DNA from: Dolichospermum planctonicum
GTDB lineage: Bacteria > Cyanobacteriota > Cyanobacteriia > Cyanobacteriales > Nostocaceae
Direction of reading: 5' to 3'
NCBI RefSeq assembly: GCF_005402965.1
Contig: NZ_BJCF01000022.1
Coordinates: forward strand, 1 to 64,000
DNA: 64,000 nucleotides
A program made the position numbers and the translations under genes. Each line of letters begins with the position of its first letter. Position 1 is the first letter of the stretch. A model generated the notes under the pieces. The model was not told the origin of the DNA and made no database searches. It saw only the letters and a list, made by a program, of their open reading frames with translations. This document shows positions 36,419 to 46,473 of this stretch, piece after piece.

Positions 36419-36913
36419 TTAGTCTGGGTTGGCTGGTAAACTAGCGAATAGCTGTTTAACTAACTGCTGAGTTTTATTTTCTAAATTTTGCCAGTCTACA
36501 TCACCATATTCGTCAATTAAGTTGGGATCAATATCAACTGCCCCCTGCTCTGGACTATAATTGAGAAAACATATTTGATAACACAAATCCCATAAATCTA
36601 TATTTACCCGTTCCTGTTGATTTTGCAAAAGTAAATGATATCCTGGATAAGGCATTGGCAAACTAGCAAGAGTTTCTTTAATTTCCTCTACTTGTGTTGG
36701 TGTTGCGGTTTCCATTTCCCGCACCAACTCAGTTACTAAAGACTTTGTTTCATCACTCGTGTTAGCAGGCCAGGTCAATACATCTTGGTAAGTCCCTTGC
36801 CAATTGGATGTATCAAGCTGCTTACGAATATTATCAATTACGCGAATAAAAGCAGGTTGCATCAAGATTTCAGCTTGCTGCCATGAGGTATAATTAGTGA
36901 TTTTAGGTGGCAT
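36419..36913 (-). CDS. Conserved cyanobacterial hypothetical protein
   Basis: A 164-residue soluble protein, mostly helical. Segments YTSWQQAEILMQPAFIRVIDNIRK, LASLPMPYPGYHLLLQ and LWDLCYQICFLNYSPEQG recall a conserved cyanobacterial family without assigned function. The C-terminus is acidic (DIDPNLIDEYGDVDWQNLE). No signal peptide. It is divergent from the protein kinase gene. Confidence 0.75.
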   Translation of the reverse strand: MPPKITNYTSWQQAEILMQPAFIRVIDNIRKQLDTSNWQGTYQDVLTWPANTSDETKSLVTELVREMETATPTQVEEIKETLASLPMPYPGYHLLLQNQQERVNIDLWDLCYQICFLNYSPEQGAVDIDPNLIDEYGDVDWQNLENKTQQLVKQLFASLPANPD

Positions 36914-37077
36914 TCCTAGTCAAGGGGATACTGATAGTAAAATTAACGATTTTGTTTGATGAAAGAATTGTACTTTTAATTTAAATCTTTTCTCAAGATA
37001 CCTGATCTCAGGGGAGGAAATTGGGAGATATTGACTACTATGGGTAAAATTAGGTTATAAAGCTGGGGAGGGAGATT

Positions 37078-38916
37078 ATGATAGGTAAATTGCTAGATCA
37101 TCGCTACCAAGTCATTCGCATTTTGGCCACGGGAGGATTTGGTCAAACCTATATTGCCCAGGATACCAGACGGCCAGGCAATCCCATCTGCGTGGTTAAG
37201 CACTTGAAACCAGCCAATTCTGACTCTAAAATCTTTACTACTGCTAAACGGCTATTTCACAGCGAAGCAGAAACTTTAGAAAAATTGAGTAATCATGACC
37301 AAATCCCCAGACTTTTAGCTTATTTTGACGAAAATCAAGAATTTTTTCTAGTCCAAGAATTTATTGACGGCCACACCCTCCAGGAAGAACTTATCCCCGG
37401 ACAGCCTTGGAGTGAAGCCCAAGTCATACAAATGTTGTTGGAAATTTTGCAGATTTTAGAGTTTGTTCACCAAGAAGGTGTAATTCACCGCGACATTAAG
37501 CCTGATAATATCATTCGCCGCGCCGCTGATTATAAATTAGTTTTAGTGGACTTTGGTGCAGTTAAACAATTACGTTCACCCCTGGTGACAGTAAATGGAC
37601 AAAAAACTGCTACTGTAGCTATTGGTACTCCTGGATATATGCCTACGGAACAAGGTCAAGGTAAACCCCGCCCTAATAGTGACCTTTACGCTTTGGGAAT
37701 TATCGCTATTCAAGCATTAACGGGAGTTCCTGCTAGTCAATTACAAGATGACCCAGATACCGGGGAAATTAACTGGCAGCATTTAATACCCGTTAATTCT
37801 AATTTGGTGGCGATTTTAACGAAGATGGTGCGTTACCACTTCAAAGAACGCTATCAAACAGCAACGGAAGCTTTACAAGCTTGTCAAGAATTGGTGAATA
37901 TCATCCCTGAATTTTCCCAACCCTCCCTAGCTCCTAAGATTATTTATCAATCTCCTCAAGTTATATCTTCAAGATTGACACAAAAAACAATGGCGGTTTC
38001 TCCCGCTAATCATATTTCTTCTTCATCTCTTCCTCAACAATCTCTTCCCCAAGATACCAATAAACCCGATCCTTTACCTTTATTAATTGGTATATTACTA
38101 GCGGGTGGTGTCGCGGCTTTATTTACAAATATATATCCCAATTTTAAAAATTTAACTATTAATTGGACAGGAGAAAATAGCAAATTAATCAGTAAATGTT
38201 TAGCTGTAGTTACGGCTGATTCTAATATCCGTTCTGAACCCAGCGCTATCAATTCTGATAATATTTTGAAAACTTTGGGTGTGGCCAGTCAGTTTGAAGT
38301 GACCGGTAAACAGACAAAGCGGGGTTGGGTAGAACTTAAACTTTCTTCTGGCAGGTTGGCCTGGGCCCATTCTGATGTCATTTCTAATCGTGAAAAGTGG
38401 ATTTCTTGCCGTCGTGACCAAGGTTTGGCTATACAAACTGTAGATGATATTCCTTTAATTACATCTCGGCCAATTCCTTTAGTTCCCGCAAAATCTGTGG
38501 TGGTAAATCCCACAGCAAAGCCTTCTTTACCCGCTACTGCGGATCAGGTGAAAACGGTAGATAAGGCCAGGGAAAAGTTTGAATCAGGAGATTTACAAGG
38601 AGCAATTTCTCTGCTCAAGTCAACATCGGGAAATGCTGTTTCTGGTATTAAACAAACCGTTGATACTGTTAATCAATGGCAAAGTGATTGGGCAAAAGCA
38701 GAAGCTTTAGCTAATGATATTAATAAGGCAATTGATAATGGTCAATGGCATCAGGTTTTAGCTTATCGAGACCACCCGGAAAAGCTGCCTAATATTAAAT
38801 ATTGGCGCGATAAAATAGAACCAATGTTTAAACAAGCTGCTGAAAATGTCGCTAAACAGGCACTACCTAAAGAACATAAACCCACTCCCTCAGAAACACC
38901 AAAGAATGGGATTTAA
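37078..38916 (+). CDS. Eukaryotic-type Ser/Thr protein kinase with membrane anchor and SH3-like domain
   Basis: A 612-residue Hanks-type kinase. The kinase domain (1-275) has the Gly-rich loop LATGGFGQTY, the Lys in VVKHLKP, catalytic VIHRDIKPDN, DFGA and GTPGYMPTEQ. A Ser/Pro/Gln-rich linker leads to a membrane helix (LPLLIGILLAGGVAALF, about 338-354). Beyond it is a bacterial SH3-like domain (ADSNIRSEPSAIN to RLAWAHSDVIS, about 380-445) and a helical C-terminal region. The outer SH3-like part could sense cell-wall or envelope signals; the substrate is unknown. Confidence 0.93.
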   Translation: MIGKLLDHRYQVIRILATGGFGQTYIAQDTRRPGNPICVVKHLKPANSDSKIFTTAKRLFHSEAETLEKLSNHDQIPRLLAYFDENQEFFLVQEFIDGHTLQEELIPGQPWSEAQVIQMLLEILQILEFVHQEGVIHRDIKPDNIIRRAADYKLVLVDFGAVKQLRSPLVTVNGQKTATVAIGTPGYMPTEQGQGKPRPNSDLYALGIIAIQALTGVPASQLQDDPDTGEINWQHLIPVNSNLVAILTKMVRYHFKERYQTATEALQACQELVNIIPEFSQPSLAPKIIYQSPQVISSRLTQKTMAVSPANHISSSSLPQQSLPQDTNKPDPLPLLIGILLAGGVAALFTNIYPNFKNLTINWTGENSKLISKCLAVVTADSNIRSEPSAINSDNILKTLGVASQFEVTGKQTKRGWVELKLSSGRLAWAHSDVISNREKWISCRRDQGLAIQTVDDIPLITSRPIPLVPAKSVVVNPTAKPSLPATADQVKTVDKAREKFESGDLQGAISLLKSTSGNAVSGIKQTVDTVNQWQSDWAKAEALANDINKAIDNGQWHQVLAYRDHPEKLPNIKYWRDKIEPMFKQAAENVAKQALPKEHKPTPSETPKNGI

Positions 38917-39022
38917 AATCCTGTCTCTACAACTCCTCTAGAGTGAATAATCAATAATAGGGGTTATCTCCGGCTTCCTATTCCCCAACAGTTGTAAAAG
39001 TTCCACTAACTTCGCGGTTTTC

Positions 39023-39060
39023 TATAAAACAAAAATGCTCCCCATTTCTGGAGAGCATTT
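39023..39060 (-). terminator. psbA transcription terminator
   Basis: Stem AAATGCTC (39033-39040) with GAGCATTT (39053-39060), and on the minus strand a T-rich tail (complement of 39023-39034). It lies 35 bases past the psbA stop. Confidence 0.85.
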
Positions 39061-39094
39061 CTTTAATTAAGCTCTGTTAAGAAAGCTTTAATTA

Positions 39095-40177
39095 TTAACC
39101 GTTGATTGCAGGAGCGCTCAAAGCAACAGGAGCAACATCAGCAGCAGCCAAGTCTAGGGGGAAGTTGTGAGCGTTGCGCTCGTGCATTACTTCCATACCT
39201 AAGTTAGCGCGGTTGATTACGTCAGCCCATGTAGAAATTACACGACCTTGAGAATCAATGATTGATTGGTTGAAGTTAAATCCGTTCAAGTTGAACGCCA
39301 TTGTGCTTACACCCAAAGCTGTAAACCAGATACCAACTACTGGCCAAGCAGCTAAGAAGAAGTGTAAAGAACGGCTGTTGTTGAAGGAAGCGTATTGGAA
39401 AATCAACCGACCGAAGTAACCGTGTGCTGCAACGATGTTATAGGTTTCTTCTTCTTGACCGAATTTATAACCGTAGTTTTGTGATTCGTTCTCGGTTGTT
39501 TCTTTAACCAAGGAAGAAGTTACCAAAGAACCGTGCATTGCAGAGAACAAAGAACCACCGAATACACCAGCTACACCTAACATATGGAAGGGGTGCATCA
39601 AGATATTGTGTTCTGCTTGGAACACAATCATGAAGTTGAATGTACCGGAAATACCTAAAGGCATACCGTCAGAGAATGAACCTTGACCGATGGGGTAAAT
39701 CAAGAATACTGCGGTAGCTGCTGCTACAGGAGCAGAGAAAGCTAGGCAAATCCAAGGACGCATTCCCAAGCGGTAAGAAAGTTCCCATTCACGACCGAGG
39801 TAGCAGAATACGCCGATCAAGAAGTGGAATACTACTAACTGGTAAGGACCGCCGTTATACAACCACTCATCTAAAGAAGCTGCTTCCCAAATTGGGTAGA
39901 AGTGTAAACCGATAGCGTTAGAGGAAGGAACTACTGCACCGGAAATGATGTTATTTCCGTATAGTAAAGAACCTGCAACTGGCTCACGGATACCGTCAAT
40001 GTCAACGGGAGGAGCAGCAATGAAAGCAATGATGAAGCAGGTGGTAGCAGCTAATAGGGTAGGGATCATCAATACTCCGAACCAACCGATATATAGACGG
40101 TTGTCAGTGCTGGTGATGAATTCGCAGAAGCGATCCCATACGTTGGCGCTTTGGCGCTGTTGTAAGGTGGTGGTCAT
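39095..40177 (-). CDS. psbA: Photosystem II reaction centre protein D1 (Glu130 form)
   Basis: D1 binds the primary electron donor, pheophytin, QB and most ligands of the Mn cluster in thylakoid photosystem II. The 360 residues are the standard cyanobacterial length, with the C-terminal extension after LDLA (residue 344) removed by CtpA. Residue 130 is Glu (GREWELSY), the form linked to high-light or stress psbA copies (Gln130 marks the standard-light D1:1 of Synechococcus). Cyanobacteria carry several psbA genes; only one lies here. A -35/-10 promoter and a leader hairpin precede it, and a strong hairpin follows. Confidence 0.98.
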   Translation of the reverse strand: MTTTLQQRQSANVWDRFCEFITSTDNRLYIGWFGVLMIPTLLAATTCFIIAFIAAPPVDIDGIREPVAGSLLYGNNIISGAVVPSSNAIGLHFYPIWEAASLDEWLYNGGPYQLVVFHFLIGVFCYLGREWELSYRLGMRPWICLAFSAPVAAATAVFLIYPIGQGSFSDGMPLGISGTFNFMIVFQAEHNILMHPFHMLGVAGVFGGSLFSAMHGSLVTSSLVKETTENESQNYGYKFGQEEETYNIVAAHGYFGRLIFQYASFNNSRSLHFFLAAWPVVGIWFTALGVSTMAFNLNGFNFNQSIIDSQGRVISTWADVINRANLGMEVMHERNAHNFPLDLAAADVAPVALSAPAING

Positions 40178-40208
40178 TTTATGAGTGCTTTATGTTCGTA
40201 TGATGTTT

Positions 40209-40265
40209 GGTAGGTTGTTTTGCCTACCTGAATACAACATTAAAGGATAAATTGAAATTTGTAAA
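40209..40265 (-). promoter_or_regulatory. psbA promoter and 5' leader hairpin
   Basis: On the minus strand TTTACA (complement of 40260-40265) and TAATGT (complement of 40237-40242) are spaced 17 bases, fitting a sigma-70-type promoter with transcription starting near 40230. The leader then contains the hairpin GGTAGG/CCTACC (40209-40228). Light-responsive leader control of psbA is known; the role of this hairpin is inferred. Confidence 0.65.
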
Positions 40266-40354
40266 GATAATTAAAATTAGTATTAGTTATGTCAGTTATA
40301 TGTTTTCCTGATGTAATTAGGTATACAGGAAATTTATTCGAGCAGATAATTCCT

Positions 40355-41833
40355 CTAAAAATCAAAGTAGATATAAGGTAAACTCCCTTGAGGAGCTAAT
40401 AACCAAACTGCGTAAAAGCATAAGGGGACGAGAACAATCTTCATTTGCCAGCTAAAATCTAATTTCATCCTTCCTTTGAAGCTATATGATACAGTCATTA
40501 GCATGGTTATACTTGCTAATAAGTAAAAAATTTGATATTGATTGCTGTTCAGAGCTTCTGCATAAACCTTTTCCGCAAATTGTTGATCAGCAGGATAACC
40601 CCAAAGATGCTGTATGACTAAACTAGAGTCCCGGAGGTTGGGGAGACGAAACCAAATCCAAGATGTAAAAACCATGATTTGTGTTAGCAGCCAAGCGCAG
40701 ATTATTCCGAGTGGATTTTGCCAAAATAGGTTAAGAATTGTTAAGCGATCGCTTAAAAAAGCCGTGAGACGATGAACTGCTAAAGCGATACCATGGAATA
40801 GACCCCAAACAATAAAACCCCAGGCTGAACCGTGCCAAATCCCAGCTAATAGCATTACTATCAATAAATTTCCGCAAGTACGTATCAATCCGCGCCGAGA
40901 ACCACCCAAAGGGAAGTAAAGATAATTACGCAACCAATCACCTAATGTGATGTGCCAACGTCGCCAAAAATCCGCAATACTGGTACTGAAGTAGGGGAAA
41001 TTAAAATTTTCCGGTAAAACTAAACCGAACAGTAAAGCACTACCACGGGCAATATCTACGTAACCATTAAAATCTAAATATAACTGTAGTCCATAAGCAA
41101 AAGTAGCTAACCACAAATCAGTGCTACCTGCTCTTTGTAAATTACCAAAACATAAATCAACAAATATGCCCAGATTATCGGCAAAAATTCCTTTTTTAAC
41201 CGCACCTCGCGCAATTAACCACAGTCCTTCAGCCGTCCTATCAATACTAGGAAGTTGTAGTGTATTGAATTGAAATTCCAGATGATGATAACGAGTAATT
41301 GGTCCAGAAATAAGTTTTGCAAAAAATAATTTATATGTGGCAAATTCTATAAAATTAGCCGCAGCAGGATCACCACGATAGACATCTATCAAATAAGCAA
41401 TACATTCAAATGTAAAGAAAGAAATTCCCAAGGGAGAAACTATCTTAGTTAATGATCCATCTGAGTGATTAAACAGATGAAAAAATAAATTTTGTAGATG
41501 ATTTATATACTTAAAACCCAAGAGAATAAAAAGATTAAAAACTATACCAATCCATAATAGATTTCGCCGATTTCGATGCCATTCCTCTGGAGATAAATCC
41601 GAGTCTTGAGAATGCTTGTTTGATGAGGTATTATTGCTAATTCCTAAACCTAAGCGGAAGTTGATAAAAGTTAGTATTAAAAGTAATGGTAAATATCGAA
41701 TGTGCAAAGATGAGTAAAACAAAATACTGGCTATTAGGAGAATCCATAATCGGAAATTTGCTAAATACACATTCCAGTAAATTACCAAGACACTTAACAG
41801 AAAAATCCCATAGAAAATTGATATGAATTTCAT
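40355..41833 (-). CDS. MBOAT-family O-acyltransferase (AlgI-like)
   Basis: A 492-residue polytopic membrane protein of the MBOAT family, which moves acyl (usually acetyl) groups across the membrane onto extracellular polysaccharide. Family marks: SPLGISFFTFECIAYLIDVYRG, LQLYLDFNGYVDIARGSALLFG, SIADFWRRWHITLGDWLRNYLY and the catalytic His in AGIWHGSAWGFIVWG. It is immediately downstream (81 bases) of the SGNH/DUF1574-type gene on the same strand, an AlgI/AlgJ-like pairing. The polymer acted on is unknown; sheath or capsule polysaccharide is likely. Confidence 0.93.
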   Translation of the reverse strand: MKFISIFYGIFLLSVLVIYWNVYLANFRLWILLIASILFYSSLHIRYLPLLLILTFINFRLGLGISNNTSSNKHSQDSDLSPEEWHRNRRNLLWIGIVFNLFILLGFKYINHLQNLFFHLFNHSDGSLTKIVSPLGISFFTFECIAYLIDVYRGDPAAANFIEFATYKLFFAKLISGPITRYHHLEFQFNTLQLPSIDRTAEGLWLIARGAVKKGIFADNLGIFVDLCFGNLQRAGSTDLWLATFAYGLQLYLDFNGYVDIARGSALLFGLVLPENFNFPYFSTSIADFWRRWHITLGDWLRNYLYFPLGGSRRGLIRTCGNLLIVMLLAGIWHGSAWGFIVWGLFHGIALAVHRLTAFLSDRLTILNLFWQNPLGIICAWLLTQIMVFTSWIWFRLPNLRDSSLVIQHLWGYPADQQFAEKVYAEALNSNQYQIFYLLASITMLMTVSYSFKGRMKLDFSWQMKIVLVPLCFYAVWLLAPQGSLPYIYFDF

Positions 41834-41914
41834 TGTTTAATTACTAATTATGATAGTTTTGAATTATTCACAGAGGAAAAATAACATAATACCCTTTGCT
41901 ATTTTCCCATTTAA

Positions 41915-44347
41915 TTACTTTTTTGTCCAGGAAATAATTGGATCTAGTGCCAAGTTTTTTGAAACCTCATAGGCACCATAGCGGTTAATGTGACTGGGGT
42001 CAGAAAAGTAATTACTTGCTGTTGGCCATAGTTGACTTAAATCACGGTAAATAAAATGAGGATCACTTGTAAATTTTAATAAATGCTTTTGAAACTGCTG
42101 TTCATACTTTGTGCGAACCGGATCTAAATAATCTGAAGTGAGGGGCATATTTACAAATACCAAGGATATATTATTTTTTTTAGTAAAATCTAACACTGAA
42201 CGAAATGCCTGTTCTTGTTTACCCGCAAGCTGGAAAGATTTATAATCATTGTCGTAATCTCCAGAAACTTTTGGATATTTTTGATAATATGTAGCCGGAT
42301 TAAATCGAACAGATATAGGTAGAAATCCATCAAAATCAACTCCTTGTAGAGAATTAGTCATTGCGGAGTAACTTGTGAGGTTAACCTTTGATTTAACCTG
42401 GAGATGTTGATAACTAAAAGGTAGATTTTCAAATTTTTTTTGCAGAAGAGTTTTAATTTGCTCACGGTTTTTATAACTAGCAGATAACCCAGATAAAGAC
42501 TGATTTAGCCAACTGTCAGCCGCTTGATAGATGTTAATATCTTTTGTTGCTGATTTACTGCTAATCTCTCCTATAAAACCTTCTTTATTTTTATTTACTA
42601 CATCAGCATTTACTCTGGTTCTAGTTTTCTGTAATACTTGTTTATATCCTTGTGAGACAGCAATTGCATTGAAAGTAATATCTTCTCGTCCATTATTAAA
42701 AGCGCGAGAACCATCAGCCCATAAAATTAGTTTCGGCAGTTCTTCAGGTTCTAAAATCTGACGAATCAGACAGTCAACAACTTGGGCTGTTGCTCCATTA
42801 ATGCCAAAGTTAAATATATCAAGATTGCTATGACCTTGGCTGACTAAAGCCCTAGAAAGGGCTAGGGGGTCAACTCCTCTGAGGGCGCGGGAAGAACCAA
42901 CAATTAAGACATCAGGTGGGCGTTTTTTCATAGCTAAACGCTGTTTATATAGAGCTAATTGCTCATCTAATTGCCTAGCATTAAAACTGGGCATTTGTGA
43001 TCGGGCCGCTAATAGAATAGCTGTGGCAGTGGCGTTTTCTGTTAATGGTGCTACTGCGAAATTAGTATCATGATCATTGATAAATCCAGAGGCATTAAAA
43101 GTAGATTGATCATGATTAAGTGATTTCGGTGTTACTGATTGATTTGAAACTGGTCTTGTTTGATTATTTTCTCCTGGCAAAGATGGATGAGATGCTAAGG
43201 GTAAAGGTGAAACAATATTGTTACTAACACTAACTTGGGGATAACTTTTAAGAGAACGTGCTAAGACATAACTTAATATCAAATCACTTTGTAAAGCTAG
43301 AAGTAATCCTAATCCCAGCCAAATCATACCACCACCAATTCCTTTATGATCTTTATGATCAGGGTTTTGATTTGTGTCGTGATTAAATATTGTAAATAAT
43401 TGGCTGTTTAAAAGTAACTGTCGGATTTGTTTATTAATATTTACTGCCCAATTTTTTGCTATTTGTTTGCCCAAATTTTGTACTTTCTCATTTCTTGAAT
43501 TAAGACATAGAATTGGTTCACGAGTCTGATGAGTAATCTGGTAACTTACATATTCAGATGTAACAGCAAATTCCAGTGTCTCTGTGGGGATTAGTCGGGA
43601 ACGTTCTACCATGTTAAGTCCATGAAACCACATCAGTTCTTTATCGGCAGCCCGACGAACATCAATAGAAAAACCACTTATAGCAGAAATTTGCAGTTCG
43701 CGGATAATAAATTGAGTAAATTTCCTAGAGACTTGATAGAGTGTAGGACAAATGGGATGATCACAGATAATATGTAATAAATCTTCTGTGGGAATTAGCA
43801 TCACCCGGATAGCAGATGTTTCCAACATTCTAGCGATCGCTGGCACATTTCCCGAATCATCCCATGGTTTTAACATCACCTCTGGAGTTGTCAAATTTAG
43901 GTGCGACAGCCAATCTGCCTCTATATCTCTTTGATGTGCCAAACTCTCATTAGAGATCATCAGTGGACTATCTGAGCCTGTGGGTGTTTCTGTCCCTGCT
44001 AATAATGATTTTTCTACCTGTTCTAAATATTGATTCAGTTGATTTAAGTACAATCTATAACACCATTGGGGAATATCTTCACCTAGTTTGCGACCATAAA
44101 CTAATACTTGGTATATTGAGGATTGATCATTATTAGTCAGGCTGTCTACATTGTTTTCTTCTAGTTGTTGCAGTAACTCCAACAGGGTTTGCCAACCTTG
44201 TGGACACTCAACACTTTCACAGAGAATATATAGGTTATTACCTAGCCATCGGACTTTGATTACGTAAGTATTTATATTTACTGCATGACTCACCGATGGT
44301 GCTAAAAATTGTTGACGATTAAATAATTTAAATAATACTGTTTTCAT
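41915..44347 (-). CDS. Large protein with C-terminal SGNH-like domain (DUF1574 type), MBOAT partner
   Basis: An 810-residue protein. The N-terminal ~330 residues look like a cytoplasmic domain of unknown function. A membrane helix follows (GMIWLGLGLLLALQSDLIL), then a Ser/Asn/Pro-rich linker, and a C-terminal SGNH-hydrolase-like domain with Ser in LIVGSSRALRGVD, a Gly/Asn block FNFGINGATAQ, and Asp/His in SDPSHINRYG. This resembles the AlgX/AlgJ esterase-transferases that accept acetyl groups from MBOAT proteins, and DUF1574 proteins of cyanobacteria. Probably completes acetylation outside the membrane. The fused N-terminal part is unusual. Confidence 0.82.
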   Translation of the reverse strand: MKTVLFKLFNRQQFLAPSVSHAVNINTYVIKVRWLGNNLYILCESVECPQGWQTLLELLQQLEENNVDSLTNNDQSSIYQVLVYGRKLGEDIPQWCYRLYLNQLNQYLEQVEKSLLAGTETPTGSDSPLMISNESLAHQRDIEADWLSHLNLTTPEVMLKPWDDSGNVPAIARMLETSAIRVMLIPTEDLLHIICDHPICPTLYQVSRKFTQFIIRELQISAISGFSIDVRRAADKELMWFHGLNMVERSRLIPTETLEFAVTSEYVSYQITHQTREPILCLNSRNEKVQNLGKQIAKNWAVNINKQIRQLLLNSQLFTIFNHDTNQNPDHKDHKGIGGGMIWLGLGLLLALQSDLILSYVLARSLKSYPQVSVSNNIVSPLPLASHPSLPGENNQTRPVSNQSVTPKSLNHDQSTFNASGFINDHDTNFAVAPLTENATATAILLAARSQMPSFNARQLDEQLALYKQRLAMKKRPPDVLIVGSSRALRGVDPLALSRALVSQGHSNLDIFNFGINGATAQVVDCLIRQILEPEELPKLILWADGSRAFNNGREDITFNAIAVSQGYKQVLQKTRTRVNADVVNKNKEGFIGEISSKSATKDINIYQAADSWLNQSLSGLSASYKNREQIKTLLQKKFENLPFSYQHLQVKSKVNLTSYSAMTNSLQGVDFDGFLPISVRFNPATYYQKYPKVSGDYDNDYKSFQLAGKQEQAFRSVLDFTKKNNISLVFVNMPLTSDYLDPVRTKYEQQFQKHLLKFTSDPHFIYRDLSQLWPTASNYFSDPSHINRYGAYEVSKNLALDPIISWTKK

Positions 44348-44560
44348 GGGCAGTGAAATTTAACAGGAAGGGTGTACTGGAGGATTTTGACTGTACTTGT
44401 CAGCTATAACCATAGAATTATCGCACTTTAGCGGTTTTTTTACAATTTTGTTACCTTCGCGGCTGGCAAAATTGACAAAAATACAAAGATAGTGCTATCA
44501 AGTTAGAGACTGGGAAAAAGCAGAAAAAATTTATTCATTTACTAACTATTAAGAATTACA

Positions 44561-44797
44561 ATGTCACCTGTAAACCAACAGTTCTTTTCTCAACCCAGAT
44601 TAAATTTAATTCCATTCACCATTCCCCTATCTTGTTTTTTGCAAGCTGGTACAGTATCTATACTCATGTTGATCATAGCTCAAAAAGCCACCAGTGATGC
44701 TTTAGTAAGCCTGGGAGAGGCAAGTGAGGAATTATTTCGCGGTGATCGCTTGCCTGTCCTCAGTTTTCCAGACGATCACGAATTAAACCAGGATTAA
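44561..44797 (+). CDS. Small hypothetical protein with one membrane helix
   Basis: A 78-residue protein with one hydrophobic segment (LSCFLQAGTVSILMLIIAQ) followed by an acidic tail (SLGEASEELFRGDRLPVLSFPDDHEL). It resembles short conserved hypotheticals in Nostocales but I cannot name a family. It is divergent from the SGNH-type gene with a 213-base gap, and has only a weak ribosome binding site. Confidence 0.55.
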   Translation: MSPVNQQFFSQPRLNLIPFTIPLSCFLQAGTVSILMLIIAQKATSDALVSLGEASEELFRGDRLPVLSFPDDHELNQD

Positions 44798-44914
44798 AAA
44801 CTTATATATACATAGTATATACTTAGAAAATTTCCAACGTCATCGTGAAATTCATCTGCGGTTAATGATCAGGAATAACTTGTGAAAAACCCGATGTTTG
44901 AAAATGGACAGAGT

Positions 44915-45796
44915 TTAAATTAAAAATCCTTTGGGATCTTTGGCTTCCCAACCCAAGAAACCGTTAACACGGATTTCAAAATGAAGATGGGGTTGAATAG
45001 AGGTTGGTTGTCCTGTAGTTCCAACTGTTCCCAAAATATCGCCTTTATTGACCTTTTTACCTAGAGTAACTTTAATGCCGTCAAGTTGGGCGTAACGGCT
45101 TTGTAAGCCATCTGCATGGTTAATAATGACTAACTTGCCATAACTACCCTGTTCCTTGGCAAAAACGACGATTCCGGGAGCGATCGCTACCACAGGAGTA
45201 CCTACAGGTGCTAATAAATCCACCCCACTATGAAAAACAGCCTCCTTGGTCACGGGGTGATAGTTCCAACCATAACCTAATGCCACACTTGTAGTATTAG
45301 GGAGAGGATAACCAGTAATTTTTCCATTACTACCCACGGTTGTGGTAGCTTTTGTGGCTATCTTAGGGGGAAATTTTACACCTGGAATTATTGGTAAAAA
45401 GACAAATTTAGGGTTTTCCTGACAACCATTAATTTCAAATACCGTATCCGGGCGAACTTGATACTTAGATGCTATTTGTCGCCAAGTTTGATGGGGAGGA
45501 ATTTCCACAACCATGCCATTAAAAGGGGGAATTTGTAGTGTTGTTCCCGCACTTACCACCCCCTTCCCCACGGATGGATTCATAGCGATAATTGTTTCTG
45601 GTGCTAGATGATAGTGACTGGCTATAGCTGCTAAAGTTTCACCAGGGCTTACCTGATGACGTTGAATACGAGCTAAAACCGGACTAGGGCAATTTCTGGG
45701 ACGAGCATTGGCGGTTTGTGATTGCGGCTGTGTAGATAATAATCCCAACGTGCTAAAAAATGTGAGAAAACAAAGTGAACAATAGGAAAATTTCAT
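44915..45796 (-). CDS. Secreted LysM and M23 peptidoglycan peptidase
   Basis: A 293-residue cell-wall hydrolase. After a signal peptide (FSYCSLCFLTFFSTLGLL) come two LysM-like modules (HQVSPGETLAAIASHYHLAPETIIAMNP and VVEIPPHQTWRQIASKYQVRPDTVFEIN) that bind peptidoglycan, then an M23 domain with HSGVDLLAPVGTPV and HLHFEIRV, whose His, Asp and His residues bind zinc. Such enzymes cut peptide cross-links during growth, septation or heterocyst/filament remodelling; which applies here is unknown. Confidence 0.94.
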   Translation of the reverse strand: MKFSYCSLCFLTFFSTLGLLSTQPQSQTANARPRNCPSPVLARIQRHQVSPGETLAAIASHYHLAPETIIAMNPSVGKGVVSAGTTLQIPPFNGMVVEIPPHQTWRQIASKYQVRPDTVFEINGCQENPKFVFLPIIPGVKFPPKIATKATTTVGSNGKITGYPLPNTTSVALGYGWNYHPVTKEAVFHSGVDLLAPVGTPVVAIAPGIVVFAKEQGSYGKLVIINHADGLQSRYAQLDGIKVTLGKKVNKGDILGTVGTTGQPTSIQPHLHFEIRVNGFLGWEAKDPKGFLI

Positions 45797-45955
45797 GTAA
45801 ACAAGTCCACAAATCGCTAATTTTTAGATTTTAGTTGCGGATTCTTAAAGATAGGATAAAGATTTTGCTTATATCTATAGGTTCATCTAGGGGAGAGGTT
45901 AGCAGCGGTTACAGCAAATTATCATCAGTGATACCACAATGCCTAAAACTGCTAT

Positions 45956-45989
45956 AAATAAAAATACAGGCATGAATAAACACGCCTGT
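45956..45989 (-). terminator. Terminator of the DUF760 gene
   Basis: Stem ACAGGC (45966-45971) with GCCTGT (45984-45989), and on the minus strand a T-rich tail (complement of 45956-45965). It starts 9 bases past the stop of the 45998 gene. Confidence 0.8.
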
Positions 45990-45997
45990 GGGGTTGA

Positions 45998-46342
45998 CTA
46001 TTGATTGGATAAATGTTCCAATTGCATTCTCTGTTCCATTTGGCGGAGAAAATAGCCCGTCATCATTGCCGAGGCCAGTAGCCCTGCTAGATTATCCCGA
46101 TCTGTTGTAATCTGGACATGAAAATGCTCTGGTGGCATCATCCCCACTAGTCCTTGGACATTCTGGGAAATGATTTGTTTAATTTCGGGGCTGACAGATT
46201 GGGCGACACGGGCTAAAACTTCGGGAGATTGATGCTGTAAATACTTGAGTAATTGATTAGGGTTTTCCCCAAAGCGATCATTCAGAAGTTGATTAGGGTG
46301 TTGCTCAGAGTCGTCATGCGAAAAGTCAGGATCAAACACCAT
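45998..46342 (-). CDS. DUF760 family protein
   Basis: A 114-residue soluble protein. The core LLKYLQHQSPEVLARVAQSVSPEIKQIISQNVQGLVGMMP is the recognisable DUF760 segment, also present in plastid-targeted plant proteins. It ends in a helix rich in Met/Gln. No catalytic motif; function unknown. A clear terminator follows. Confidence 0.88.
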   Translation of the reverse strand: MVFDPDFSHDDSEQHPNQLLNDRFGENPNQLLKYLQHQSPEVLARVAQSVSPEIKQIISQNVQGLVGMMPPEHFHVQITTDRDNLAGLLASAMMTGYFLRQMEQRMQLEHLSNQ

Positions 46343-46473
46343 TGGCGATTTATATTAGCTTAACTGCTGATTCTACTCTAAACCATATTAGTAAACTAGC
46401 GCATTTTCTACGGGGAATAGATAAAATGTATGGTAGGCTACCTGCGTGGATTCTGTTTGTGTGGTGATGATTC

